A stretch of 64,000 bases of DNA from Paragorgia papillata (lineage: Eukaryota; Cnidaria; Anthozoa; Scleralcyonacea; Coralliidae). The stretch is from positions 558,001 to 622,000 of the forward strand of contig JAWNZC010000285.1 in the NCBI GenBank assembly GCA_035771165.1, given 5' to 3'. The notes under the pieces are model-generated. The model was not told where the DNA came from, made no database searches, and saw nothing but the letters and a program-made list of their open reading frames with translations. The number at the start of each line of letters is the position of its first letter. Positions within the stretch are counted from its first letter, which is position 1. Below, piece after piece: positions 38,968 through 49,154 of this stretch. The position numbers were made by a program, and so were the translations under genes.

Positions 38968-39178
38968 TGATTTCGTATAGTTGCTACTTTTCCTAAAGTG
39001 TTTTACTTCTGGAGTTTACTGTCTGCGATATAGCGTTTCTTGGGAGGTATTTTCGAAGATATTTTTGTCTGATTTTAAGGTAAGATGTTTTGCACTTATT
39101 CGTTTTATATTGCCTGACGACGTTCACTATTTGTGTATGTTATCAGAGTTTAATATACGTTTTGTTTCATTGACAGCA

Positions 39179-42100
39179 ATGGATCTCATCGATGTAATTA
39201 AAGGTTGTACAACCGTCGAAGAAATTGAGGCGCTGGAATGGCTCTTTGATTTCGAGGATAGGCATAAGGAAGCAGCCTTGTTTCAACGTAATACTATATT
39301 GTCGAATGCCTTGGAGCGTGATTTGGAGAACGAACGTTGTGGGATTTCTACGGTGTTAATGGATGGTTGGTCGGACGAGCAACGCGAATCCTTCAAGCGA
39401 GATTGGAACGATGATTCGTTTATGGCCGAGATGGACGATATCCCCGGCGGTCAGGCCCCCAAACCGGCGATACCCTCGTTAATGGATGGTTGGTCGAACG
39501 AGCAACACGAATCCTTCAGAATGGATTGGAACGACGATTCATTTATGGCCGAACTAGAGGATATTTCTGATGTCTCTGGTGAACCGTCGATACCCGAGGT
39601 ATCTATCCAGAACGGAGAAGGAAGCCGAAAACGAGCCGCTAAACCAAGCACTGAATCAATACCAAGTAAGAGATCTAAAACTGTTCCATTATTTACGATA
39701 AAATCTGTTAAGCAAGTACGCGTGAAAAAGTTTAAGACCACAGGCCTTGATTATCGTGTTCAGTTTGGCGATTTACAAGTCCAAGGTTTGCCTGATGTCC
39801 TGAGGCAATTACATCATGTATTTGAAAGCCTACTCGATCGCGTAACCGATGGTATTGCTATGCATGATCAGGTCAGATTTATTATGCATTCTCCCCAGCT
39901 TGAATATCCCATTTCATTAGCATTTATGTCTCGTGAGAGATTAACCGTAGAACGAATCTTGGCCGAAATCGAAAGAGTAATTCAGTCGAACGATTCGTTC
40001 AAGTTAGATGATTCGATTACCGTCAATATCATCCATGTCGAAATGCCGCACGGTGGAACTGGAAGAAAGCGAAAGATTGCTAACCTAGATAAATACCTTA
40101 CACGGAAACACTGTATCGTTCGTATCCAAAACAAAGACGGTCTCTGTCTTAGTCGGGCCCTCGTTCTAGCCAAAGCCAAAGTCGACAACGATGAACGGTA
40201 CTCTTACATTAAAGATTATCGAAGGCCACTGCAAGGTAACCTTGCTCGTGAATTGCATGAAAATTCCGGCGTACCACTCGGACAGTGCGGCATCGAAGAA
40301 GTGAAAAAGTTTCAAGTCTATTTGACCGATTATCAAATAAACATTGTCTCGAAAGAACATCTGAATGCTCTTATTTACTCGGGTCCTGAGGCACCGAAGC
40401 GTATTTATCTTTACGCCCACGATAACCATTATGACGTAATTACAAGCATGCCAGCTTTTCTTGCTCGTAAGAAGTACTGCCACGTTTGTAAGAAAGGTTA
40501 TGATAAAGTGGAAGACCACCTCTGCGGCGATACATGCAAGTTATGCTACACGCAAAACTGTCCGATTACAAGCTGGGTATTTTGCAACGATTGCGCTCGA
40601 TTTTTCATGAGCCAAGAGTGTTTCGACAGGCACAAAGAAGCCGTGGGCGAAAAGCGTTCAATTTGTGCATCCGTTGTGAAATGTCAACACTGCAAGCAGG
40701 TGGTGAAACGAGCTAATCAACACCCTCAGAGACATCACTGCGGTCTTGTTCGGTGTACAGTTTGTCAAGAGTATGTGGTCCCTGAAGACCACCAGTGCTA
40801 TATTCAACCGGCAAAGAAAAGAAAAACCACTCGCGAAGCGCAATCGGACACGAATGATTTAGTAGATGATGAGGCGGAAGTTGGGGGAGACGAGAATGAA
40901 GACGATGGGGGCGAGGGAGGTTACAATCAATTATTTTTCTTCGATTTTGAATGCGTGCAAGAAGGCGGCGAACACGTACCGAATTTATGCGTTGTTCACG
41001 ACGAAAGCGGTCAAGAGTGGGTGTTTAGCGGTGCAAATACACGGGACGAATTTTGTGAATGGTTATTTCAAGACCACAATTCGAACAGTCTAGTGATGGC
41101 TCATAATTTCCAGGGATATGACGGGTATTTCATCCTACAATATCTCCATAAGAATGGTTTGGTACCGGAAGTTATTATGAACGGTGCAAAGATATTAACA
41201 CTAAACGTTCCAGAATTAGACATTAAGTTTATGGATTCGCTATGCTTTATCCCAATGAAGCTCGCGAGCTTTCCGAAAACGTTTGGTCTGAACGAACTTG
41301 CCAAGGGCTATTTCCCACATCACTTCAACACCGAAACCAACCAAAACTACCACGGTCCTATACCCGACGCAAGCTTCTATGATCCAGACGGAATGCCTGC
41401 TGATGATCGTGACAAGTTTTACCAGTGGTATAATAATCAGAGAGCCAATAACTACGTTTTCGACTTTCAAGAGGAAATTCTGAATTATTGCCGATCGGAC
41501 GTCGACATCCTTCGACGTTGTTGCCTAGAATTTCGCGAACTGTTTCGTTCTGTTACTGATATCGACCCGTTTAAAGATTGTCTCACAATTGCCTCGGCAT
41601 GCAACTTAGTCTTTCGAAAGAACTTTCTTCGTGAAAAAACAATTGCCGTTATTCCACCGCATGGTTATAGACCTCATGATAAGCAATCGGTTATTGACCT
41701 AAAATGGTTAGCGTATACCGCGCAATGCAACGATATTTCTATTCGGCACTCTCGCAATTTTGGCGAGCAACGTATCGGACAGTACCGTGTTGATGGGTAT
41801 CATGCAGAGTCAAACACCGTCTACGAGCTCCATGGGTGTTTCTGGCACGGTTGCGTCTCTTGTTACGCACGAGACACCGTTAACCCCGTCAGTCAGCAAA
41901 CCATGCAAGATTTACATCAGCGCACGCTCGAGAAAACGCGTTTTCTAAAACGTCAAGGTTACAACGTGATTGAGATGTGGGAGTGCGACTTGAAACGTCA
42001 ACTCGAAGCAAACTCGGACATGAAAACGTATTTCGATAATTTTGAAATTTCTGAGCCTCTCGAACCCAGACACGGACTGTACGGGGGGCGGACGAACGCG

Positions 42101-43517
42101 GCGAAGTTGTTTCATCAATGCCAGCAAGACGAGCAAATTCATTATGTGGACTTTACAAGTTTGTATCCATGGACGAATAAGTACTGTTCATATCCAGTGG
42201 GCCATCCTGAGATTATCACCGAGAATTTTGGCGATATCACAGAGTATTTCGGTTTGGTTAAATGTACCGTTCTCCCCCCACGTGGTCTTTACCATCCGGT
42301 TCTACCGTATCGTGCTCACGGAAAGCTTATGTTCCCGCTGTGCCAAACTTGTGCTGACGGATTGAACCAAGAGCCATGCAATCATACAGACCAAGAGCGT
42401 GCAATTCAGGGTACATGGGTAACCAATGAATTAGAGAAAGCGTTGGAGAAGGGTTATCGTTTGGTTAACGTTCACGAAGTATGGCATTTTCCTAGACAGA
42501 GCAACGAGCTCTTCAACGAGTACATCGATACATTCCTGAAGATTAAGCAAGAATCCAGTGGTTTCCCCGAGGGTTGCGACACCGATGAGAAAAAGCAGCA
42601 GTATATCGACGAGTACTATCAACGCGAAGGCATCCTGATGGATCGGAACAAGATCGAGAAAAACCCTGGCCTACGTGCACTGGCGAAGTTGATGTTAAAC
42701 TCGTTCTGGGGTAAGTGTAATACTGCAAAAAAACTTAGTGGTAAAAATGGGGGAAGTAAGTTAAATTGAACAGAATATTGATACGGTTATCTTTTTTTTT
42801 TGTTTGTTTGCAGGAAAATTTGCGCAGAGAACCAACATGACCCAAGTAAAACTTATTACAGATCCGCAAGTGTATTTCGACATGTTGACATCCGATGAGA
42901 TTGAGGTGACGGACGCCTCGTTTGTGAGTGACGACGTCGTAGAGCTACGATATGAGTACAAAGGCAACTTCATCCAGCCGAATGCCAAGACCAATGTGGT
43001 GATTGCTGCGTTCACAACTGCTCACGCTCGGCTAAAGCTTTACAATACGTTGGAACAACTGGGAGAAAGAGTGCTATATTACGACACGGACTCAGTGATT
43101 TATCTAAGTAGACCGGGAGCGGGAGAGCCAGAACCGGAGACCGGCGTTTATTTGGGCGAATTGACGGACGAGCTAGATGGTGGTCATATCACGACTTTCG
43201 TTTCTGGGGGTCCTAAGAATTACGCGTATGAAATGAACAATGGTAAAACGTGTTGTAAGATACGAGGTATAACTTTAAATTTCCAAACATTGGAGAAAAT
43301 TAATTTTAATGTTATGTGTGATCTCGTGTATCTTAATATCCTGTGTGATATGGAAAGCACAGGTCCACCGAAAGTTGCTGTAGATATACCGTTCAAAATT
43401 ACTAGGGACACTCGCACGAAGCAGGTTATCACAAAACAACAACACAAGGATTATAGAATAGTGTATAATAAACGGGTAATTATAGATAATTTCAACACTG
43501 TTCCGTACGGTTACTAA
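39179..43517 (+). CDS. Polinton B family B DNA polymerase, two coding exons
   Basis: Exons 39179-42710 and 42814-43517 give 1411 aa. ATG 39179 is chosen because a 5'-UTR intron (39080-39176, AAG|GTAAGA...TTGACAG) ends two bases before it. Seen in order: a 40-residue tandem repeat with MDGWS and DWNDDSFMAE (about 58-130); an OTU-like region, Cys in DGLCLSRAL (about 321) and His in HDNHYDVI (about 415); Cys/His clusters (about 425-530); ExoI FFDFEC (about 588); ExoII AHNFQGYDGYF (about 640); ExoIII YCRSDVDIL (about 770); motif A DFTSLYP (about 990); motif B at the intron (KLMLNSFWG); motif C YYDTDS (about 1266). It replicates the element by protein priming. Confidence 0.95.
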
Positions 43518-43599
43518 TTTTTTGCACATGGGTTCTGTAAATAATTGTAAATAAATGTAAATATAAAATTAATGTTCAATGAAATAAAAAATAAGTTAA

Positions 43600-43986
43600 T
43601 TAAACGAACAGTTCCATGTCTATTGTTTCGAGAATGTCATTTACTTGCTGTGCCAGCTGTTGTTCTTGACTCTCTTGTATTTGTTGTAGTAGGGATAGTG
43701 CAGGTTGCTGTATTTGTTGGTGCGGTGGCTGTGTCGGTTGCTGCGGTGGTTGTTGCGGTGGTCCTTGCCCTGGTCCTTGCTCTGGTCCTTGCTCTGGTCC
43801 TTGCTCTGGTCCTTGCTGTGTCGGTTGCTCTGTATCATCCAACAAGGGTTGAACCGCCAACCAATGCTCCTTAGCATTTGTTGATAGGTAATCCAATACC
43901 TTCTTCAAATCAATTTTTGCTTTCAGGTTTTTCTTCCTATAGACTCTGCTTCTCTCCCTCGATAATGCCTGTTTGCGATCCTCCAT
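43600..43986 (-). CDS. Polinton B hypothetical protein with Gln/Pro/Gly repeats, 128 aa
   Basis: The N-terminus is basic and helical (ALSRERSRVYRKKNLKAKID), like the basic region of a bZIP but without a heptad zipper. Then come four GPEQ units (43780-43810 region) and a Gln/Pro-rich tail. A TATA box (TATAAAAG on the minus strand at about 44018-44025) and a CCAAT box (near 44060) lie upstream. The gene is convergent with PolB. Family unknown; a DNA-binding regulator is only a guess. Confidence 0.6.
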   Translation of the reverse strand: MEDRKQALSRERSRVYRKKNLKAKIDLKKVLDYLSTNAKEHWLAVQPLLDDTEQPTQQGPEQGPEQGPEQGPGQGPPQQPPQQPTQPPHQQIQQPALSLLQQIQESQEQQLAQQVNDILETIDMELFV

Positions 43987-44011
43987 AACTGTTTTATTAT
44001 AAACACTAATC

Positions 44012-44125
44012 GAGCTCTAACTTTTATACATTCCCGCGATTAAGAGTTAGGTGTCTGATTGGTCCATTTTGTCAAAAAAAAAGCGCGCCAATTTTAAAGT
44101 TTCAGCCGTACGCGTGACTCACGCT
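44012..44125. promoter_or_regulatory. Putative internal promoter of Polinton B
   Basis: It contains a minus-strand TATAAAAG near 44020, ATTGG (CCAAT box) near 44060, AGCGCGCCAATTTTAAA (E2F-like core) near 44090 and one TGACTCA at 44115-44121, the same motif as in the TIRs. It lies between the 128-aa gene and the zinc-finger fragments. Confidence 0.45.
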
Positions 44126-44338
44126 GTTTATTTAAACTGGTAGGATTACAGCAATAACTAATATAATAATCTGAAATTAGAGAAAGCCGAAGGGCTGAAG
44201 GGTGGGAGGGGACTCTGGTCTTGTTTCACCGAAACGGGCCAAAACGAGCCGCTATGTGGCCCTCCCCCCGGCCATTTGTAAAATAAGTATTTCATTTTAT
44301 TTTTTTTTGCACAGTAATTTATATAGTTTAGTTCACTT

Positions 44339-44368
44339 ATGCCTCGAAAGCGTAAGGATTGTTCTTAG
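44339..44368 (+). pseudogene. Fragment of the Polinton B zinc-finger gene, copy 1
   Basis: ATG followed by PRKRKDC then stop. It is the first eight codons of the gene at 45307 almost base for base, with a TATATAG 20 bp upstream. Probably a truncated duplicate including its promoter. Confidence 0.5.
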
Positions 44369-44617
44369 TAAATAATTTAGCCGGCTTTCATCAACTCCCA
44401 ACAAAAGACAAACAACAGTGTCCGAAATTGCCAAAAATGGCTCAATTAGCGGTGCACAAGAATAATTTGTTCAGTTAAACAATGCACAAATTGCAATTAG
44501 CACATCGTTTTCGGACTCTTATATATGGCGGCATCATTACAGCGAAAACAATATTCGTAAAACAATTATTTGAATATTTAGTTTTGAGTAAAATTTAAAA
44601 ACCATTCATTTGACATC

Positions 44618-44704
44618 ATGCCTCAGAAACGTAAAGACTGTCCTATATGTGGTAAACAGGGTTTGTTAAGATTAGCGAACGATTTAGCTGACTATCATCT
44701 GTAA
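44618..44704 (+). pseudogene. Truncated C2H2-type zinc-finger copy 2, 28 aa
   Basis: MPQKRKDCPICGKQGLLRLA and onward parallels the gene at 45307 but ends after ADYHL. The finger keeps its two Cys and one His. TTATATATGG lies about 100 bp upstream. It could still make a micro-protein. Confidence 0.5.
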
Positions 44705-44848
44705 ATAATTGTAAATAGTTTAGAGATTTTAATTTTGTGTACTGATAATTAATAATTTTAACTTTGTGTACTTGTAAATAGGAAAATTAATAATATATAT
44801 TTTATTAACACTACCTGTTGTTTTATTTTGAAGAAAAAAAAAAACGAT

Positions 44849-44931
44849 TGCCAAGAGTGGGAATCGAACCCACGCGTGCAAATGCACATTGGATCTTGAA
44901 TCCAACGCCTTAACCACTCGGCCATCCAGGC
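44849..44931 (-). tRNA. tRNA-Leu (CAA anticodon), 83 nt
   Basis: Minus strand: GCCTGGATGGCCGAGTGG, D-arm, anticodon stem TTGGA/TCCAA with loop TTCAAGA (anticodon CAA), a long variable arm (TGTGCATTTGCACG) and T-arm GTGGGTTCGATTCCCAC. The long variable arm and GGCCGAGTGG are tRNA-Leu features. The acceptor stem has a mismatch at 4:69. It lies inside Polinton B, 45 bp from a second copy. No intron. Confidence 0.85.
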
Positions 44932-44976
44932 ATTCGCATATTTTATAGTCATATTTGAAGCTAAATAGAAAATGTT

Positions 44977-45059
44977 TGCCAAGAGTGGGATTCGAACCCA
45001 CGCGTGCAATTGCACATTGGATCTTAAGTCCAACGCCTTAACCACTCGGCCATCTGGGC
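44977..45059 (-). tRNA. tRNA-Leu (TAA anticodon), 83 nt
   Basis: Nearly identical to the neighbouring tRNA gene except the anticodon loop, CTTAAGA (anticodon TAA), and a few stem positions. T-arm box GTGGGTTCGAATCCCAC is perfect, matching the B box. The same 4:69 acceptor position is mismatched (C-T). The two genes are a tandem duplicate with diverged anticodons. Confidence 0.88.
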
Positions 45060-45306
45060 ATTTACATTTATTGGATTATAATATAATTAATTGATAGACG
45101 AATGTGCATGGTGGGGATAGGAAACATACTCAAGTGATAGGAGTACAGGGGTGGGGATGGTGTCTATAGGGACGCCGGGACCAATATTAGTCCCCCAGGG
45201 ACACATTTGCAAAGTGAATATGAATTATAGGGACACCGGGACTCATATTAATCCCCCCGGGACACATTTAAAACAATACAATTTCTGAAAATGTTCAGTT
45301 AGAGCT
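45060..45306. repeat. Short tandem repeat between tRNA genes and zinc-finger gene
   Basis: Two units of about 62 bp (45156-45217 and 45218-45275) share TATAGGGACRCCGGGAC and CCSGGGACACATTT. Each unit has a small internal GGGAC...GTCCC-like inversion. No gene. Confidence 0.5.
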
Positions 45307-45525
45307 ATGCCTCGAAAGCGTAAGGATTGTCCGATTTGCGGAAAGAAAAGCTTGCTCAAATTATCAAATCATTTGGCTGCTACGCACCACCTGTCCTCAG
45401 AAGATAGACAATCTCATCTCATTCGTTCTAAAGTTACTCCTTTAGACTTAGAAACTATTTTGAATGAATTACACAGACTTATTCGAAATACTAAAGTTAC
45501 GAAGCAGCCAAAATGGTATAAATAA
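45307..45525 (+). CDS. Polinton B small C2H2-like zinc-finger protein, 72 aa
   Basis: MPRKRKDCPICGKKSLLKLS begins a basic stretch plus a finger, CPICGKKSLLKLSNHLAATHH, with two Cys and two His. A helical tail with LETILNELHRLIR follows. Two truncated copies lie upstream at 44339 and 44618. It precedes the ATPase by 33 bp. DNA- or RNA-binding is likely from the finger; function unknown. Confidence 0.75.
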   Translation: MPRKRKDCPICGKKSLLKLSNHLAATHHLSSEDRQSHLIRSKVTPLDLETILNELHRLIRNTKVTKQPKWYK

Positions 45526-45557
45526 GATTTCACACGATCGGTCTGCTCAGTTTAACT

Positions 45558-46195
45558 ATGTACTCCATACAGTTAACACATCCGTTCGGTCTCCTAATCT
45601 CGGGCAGTACGAAGACGGGGAAGACATCCTTTGTCAAACAATTGTTAGCCAACGCCCAAATCATGATCGACCCACCTCCGGAAAAAATCGTGTATTTTTA
45701 TACAGAGTATCAAGATACGTTCGGCGAAATAGAATCCTTAATTCCAGGGATTCAGTTTGTCCAAGGTTTGCCGGAATCGATGTTGGATAACATTAACCCC
45801 AAAACAAGAAATTTGTACATCATTGATGACATGATGGGAGAGAAAGATAGTATTATCACGAAATTATTACGAAAAAATCGCACCATGGGAATCTCAGTGT
45901 AATTTATATCGTGCAAAACTTATTTCATCAAAGCAAAGACCACCGTACCATTTCCCTTAACGCTAGTTATCTCGTGTTAACCAAAAATGTTCGTGATGCG
46001 AGTCAAGTGACTCATCTGGCCAAACAGTTGTATCCTAGCAACACTAAATTTTTCCAGCAAGCCTATCAGATGGCGACTAAAGAGCCGTATTCCTACTTAT
46101 TTGTCGATCTCACTGCGACATGTCCCGACGAAATCCGAGTAAGATCCGGTATCTTTCCGACGGACACCCACTACGTGTACCAGCCCAGAGTATAA
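45558..46195 (+). pseudogene. Polinton B packaging-type ATPase, frameshifted
   Basis: The A32/FtsK-like genome-packaging ATPase of Polintons. First part 45558-45902: P-loop SGSTKTGKTSF (about residue 16) and Walker B NLYIIDDMM (about 88). It stops at a TAA after GISV; the remainder (45911-46195, QNLFHQSKDHRTISLN and the conserved Arg/Asn region) is in another frame. A one-base loss near 45900 explains it. The conserved blocks on both sides suggest recent damage or a sequencing slip. A TATA box overlaps its end. Confidence 0.88.
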
Positions 46196-46202
46196 AAGGG
46201 GC
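46190..46202 (+). promoter_or_regulatory. TATA box overlapping the ATPase stop codon
   Basis: AGTATAAAAGGGG at 46188-46200 overlaps the ATPase TAA. It lies about 30-40 bp before ATG 46231, supporting that start for the next gene. Confidence 0.65.
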
Positions 46203-46230
46203 TGTTCAAGGACAATGCGATCATTTGACC

Positions 46231-46560
46231 ATGTCTGCTTGTATAAGAAGGAACTGCGATGTTTTAAAAGTATTGGCAAAGTGTAAACCAGAACTACGAA
46301 ACGCAATTATAAAAGCTGCCGACGACGATTTATTAGAAGCCATTAGACAGTGTCTTTTGAACGTGTGGTGTGAAACAATTAAGATTACTCCGAAAACAGC
46401 AAGGAAACTAGCCCCTCATAACGACCATATCAAGTTCGTTGCTAATAAACGTCATCCAGTAACAAAAAGAAAGAAAGTTATTCTACAAGAAGGTGAAGGT
46501 TTTCTACCGTTTCTCTTAGCTCCTGTACTTGAACAACTGGCAAGTTTTTTAACCAAATAA
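46231..46560 (+). CDS. Polinton B small basic/hydrophobic protein (Px-like), 109 aa
   Basis: The start at 46231 is chosen from the TATA box 30-40 bp upstream; a longer in-frame ATG at 46120 lies inside the ATPase gene. The product has a helical Cys/Lys-rich first half, a basic KRHPVTKRKKVILQ stretch, then GFLPFLLAPVLEQLASFL. This hydrophobic, basic ending is shared by small virion-type proteins of Polintons/adintoviruses that some authors compare with adenovirus pX. The next gene starts at the stop codon (TAATGG overlap). Confidence 0.7.
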   Translation: MSACIRRNCDVLKVLAKCKPELRNAIIKAADDDLLEAIRQCLLNVWCETIKITPKTARKLAPHNDHIKFVANKRHPVTKRKKVILQEGEGFLPFLLAPVLEQLASFLTK

Positions 46561-47279
46561 TGGAACACGTCAGGAGATTGGTGCTAGTTCCAGAACATAT
46601 GACAGATCGAAAGAAACCCTTGGTCACTCCTTTAACAGCGCAGGTGAATGAACTAGATTCAGAAATGCAAAATCTTCTTAAACGTCAAGATATAACACAA
46701 GACGAGAAAGTGAAAATGTACGATCAGTCGCTGCAACGTTACCTGGGTTATTACGATAAACGAATGAGTAGCCCAGTACGTGTAAGCGTCATACCACCAC
46801 CCGCAGCTGAAGAACCAGCGAATACAGAAGAGACTGCTGAAACAGAACCCTCCGAGTTACCTAGAGAGATAGAAACTGATATTTTAGAAAGTGTACCTGT
46901 AACAATGAAATCAAGAGCTCGACAGTTGGTTAAGAAACTTAAAGCAAATAAAGACCTCATAGGGTGGACTGACCAAGGACAAATGGTGTTTAAAGGACGA
47001 CCTATTCCGGGTACAAATGTTGTCGACTTGGTCAACGATTCTCTACGTCAACGAAAGAATTTCAACCCTGCTGGATGGCAGCTTTTCGCAAAAGCATTAG
47101 GAAACATGAATGTTCCCGAAGGCATTATCAGAAATGAAAATCGTTTGAGTATGTTAAGAGAATATAAGACTAAAGATATTTCAGACACCACCCCCCTGAC
47201 GTCACAGGTAGCCCCAGCAACATCAAAAAGAACAAAACGAAGAGACAAAAACATACATCCATATAAATGGGTTAAATAA
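46560..47279 (+). CDS. Conserved Polinton protein of unknown function, 239 aa
   Basis: The product starts RLVLVPEHM and has a helical region with YDQSLQRYLGYYDKR, a Pro/Glu linker, a folded basic middle (IGWTDQGQMVFKGRPIPGTN) and a Lys/Arg tail. My recollection is that similar proteins sit next to the pX-like gene in other animal Polintons; I cannot name the fold. It overlaps the upstream stop by one base and is convergent with the protease gene. AATAAA at about 47311 follows. Confidence 0.7.
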   Translation: MEHVRRLVLVPEHMTDRKKPLVTPLTAQVNELDSEMQNLLKRQDITQDEKVKMYDQSLQRYLGYYDKRMSSPVRVSVIPPPAAEEPANTEETAETEPSELPREIETDILESVPVTMKSRARQLVKKLKANKDLIGWTDQGQMVFKGRPIPGTNVVDLVNDSLRQRKNFNPAGWQLFAKALGNMNVPEGIIRNENRLSMLREYKTKDISDTTPLTSQVAPATSKRTKRRDKNIHPYKWVK

Positions 47280-47349
47280 ATTTATTCCTTGTAAAGCTTT
47301 GATATTACAATAAAGAATTGTTTACAACATTATTTGTCTTGTATTTATA

Positions 47350-47811
47350 TTACACACTATAATATTTATGCATAAAGTCACGAACTAACATGTCATTCCA
47401 TTCTTTATTATCAGTAAACATGCCAACAATTGTTGACATGGGTATATTTCTACATCTATGTAAAGCATAAAATAAACAATATTGTCCACACACGCGAGAC
47501 CCTATTGACTGTAAAGTCTGTTCATTCCAAGTAAAACTGCTAGTATGATCTAGTAAAAACGTTTCAAAGGTTTTGGTATAAAAGCTCGGTCCTTGTCCGT
47601 ACGAGTCCATGAACTCCCCTTGTCCATCTGAGGTGAGATAAATTGCTACCCAATGCGTACCAGGCTCCATACTAGGATCCACATTCAGAATAAAACCTCT
47701 AGGTCTTTTCAATATCTGACTTGGTAGACGATCCGATGGTAACACGTCTTTAAATACGGTCTTGGTAAATGGATCACTTTTCAGGACGTTCAGGATTTGT
47801 AGAGTGTTCAT
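47350..47811 (-). CDS. Polinton B adenovirus-type cysteine protease
   Basis: Catalytic residues are visible: His in PGTHWVAIYL, acidic residue in GEFMDSYG, Gln/Cys in SRVCGQYCLFYALH. This is the Ulp1/adenain-like (C5/C48) protease that processes virion proteins. The ATG at 47811 is chosen because the major capsid stop (47815-47813) is one base upstream (TAAGATG). The frame is intact at 153 aa, somewhat short but normal for Polinton PRO. Confidence 0.93.
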   Translation of the reverse strand: MNTLQILNVLKSDPFTKTVFKDVLPSDRLPSQILKRPRGFILNVDPSMEPGTHWVAIYLTSDGQGEFMDSYGQGPSFYTKTFETFLLDHTSSFTWNEQTLQSIGSRVCGQYCLFYALHRCRNIPMSTIVGMFTDNKEWNDMLVRDFMHKYYSV

Positions 47812-47812
47812 C

Positions 47813-49154
47813 TTAGCTGCTAAAGTCACATAGAACGTTGCGGTTGGCGTCAATTTCGATAAGACTTTGAAATTCTCCAAGCACTACGATATTTATAGCT
47901 GTTGTCAGAGCCGTTCCAAACTGACATTCTATCGATACGTTTCCATTTTTAATCGGTTGAATATGATCGCTCAGACACAGATCAGCTGTCAGATCAAACA
48001 CGAATAGAGTGTACCCATTGGCATACTCGTCTCGTGTAATACCATTGCCATCATTTTGAAATAACTTGTTAGTACCAGCATACAAGGTTTGGAACGCAGA
48101 CACGTAGTTACTTCCTCTCGCAGCAGCAAATTTCAGTTGTAGGGGTTTTCCAGGCAAGTGCTCCCCATTTACCGTTAGACCAAGAGAAGTGATATCGTAG
48201 TTTTTGAAATTGAAAGGATTTTTGGTATAGGTACCATTATAAGCATCTGCATCGACCATTCCAATGACCACTCGATCAGGTATAGGGCCTTGAAATATAT
48301 TTGGTTGATTGCCTGACATATTTCCTCTCGGTACAGAAACGACTTTACAACTGACACGATTGATAGGGTACTTGGCCGTGACACGTTGAAGGGCATGGGC
48401 ATGAGCCATCATAACGGTAGAAGAGACGTTGACACGTCGAACGCGAAATACACATTCTTGCAAAACCACTTTAAAGTCAGGATGATCTGCTGACGACACT
48501 AGGGAAAATGGGTTTCTCGAACGCACTAGCTTGAGCTTGATAGGTACAGCACCAAGGATATAACGGGCTTGTGCAAACAGGTCGGAATGGATTCTGCCTT
48601 CCATAGCCACAGACTTACTTTGACTTGCATGAACATACCGCAGTTTCAAACCCTTGTTTGCATCGGCATCTACTGCCACGGGGTTCACAACATCCATTCG
48701 ACCAGCTTGATCTTTATAGAACAGCGCTGAGGTCAGATGAGATGATTTTGCGTCTTTGCTAAAGTTCAGTACAGTCTCCATATATGATCGGTAGGGATAA
48801 GCAGTGCTCGACGGTGTGACAAGTTTGTTGTTCAGGTAAACTTCTACTTGATAAAGCATGCATCCACAGATTTACAGGTCCGACTTGAACATTTTCATCG
48901 AGATTAGATCCGTCGTTGTTGGTTATTTTTGCTTTCACGTGTAGGTAACTGTTTGCTAAATCGGTATACACATCAGAATTTGCAGCACACAGAAACTCTA
49001 TGGTGTCTGAAGCTCCAATACTCGATACTGGATCTATATCTTCCCAAAATCCTTTATTCATTTCCACTTGTGTAGCAGGCATTACGAATAAATCTAATTC
49101 TGATTTTGCACACTCACACGAATCTTTATGTAGGGCACTAAAAGCTTGACTCAT
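47813..49154 (-). pseudogene. Polinton B major capsid protein (double jelly roll), frameshifted
   Basis: The N-terminal piece (49154 to about 48866) has FWEDIDPVSSIG and NSDVYTDLANSYLHVK, typical of Polinton hexon-like proteins. The rest (about 48865-47813) has QVEVYLNNKLVTPSS, YPYRSYMETVLNF and a C-terminal GEFQSLIEID. A frame change near 48860, at ATGCATGCTTTATCAAG, separates them. Both halves are otherwise open, about 440 codons in total, which is a normal length for this family. It overlaps the upstream gene by ATGA. Confidence 0.9.

Noticed and set aside
44729..45045. Two overlapping minus-strand open frames of 90-95 codons
   Set aside because: They are translations of the two tRNA-Leu genes and their spacers; the repeated peptide arises from the tRNA sequence, not from a protein gene.
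46120..46230. Earlier start for the Px-like gene at 46120
   Set aside because: This would overlap the ATPase end and precede the TATA box at 46190-46202; the start at 46231 fits the promoter better.
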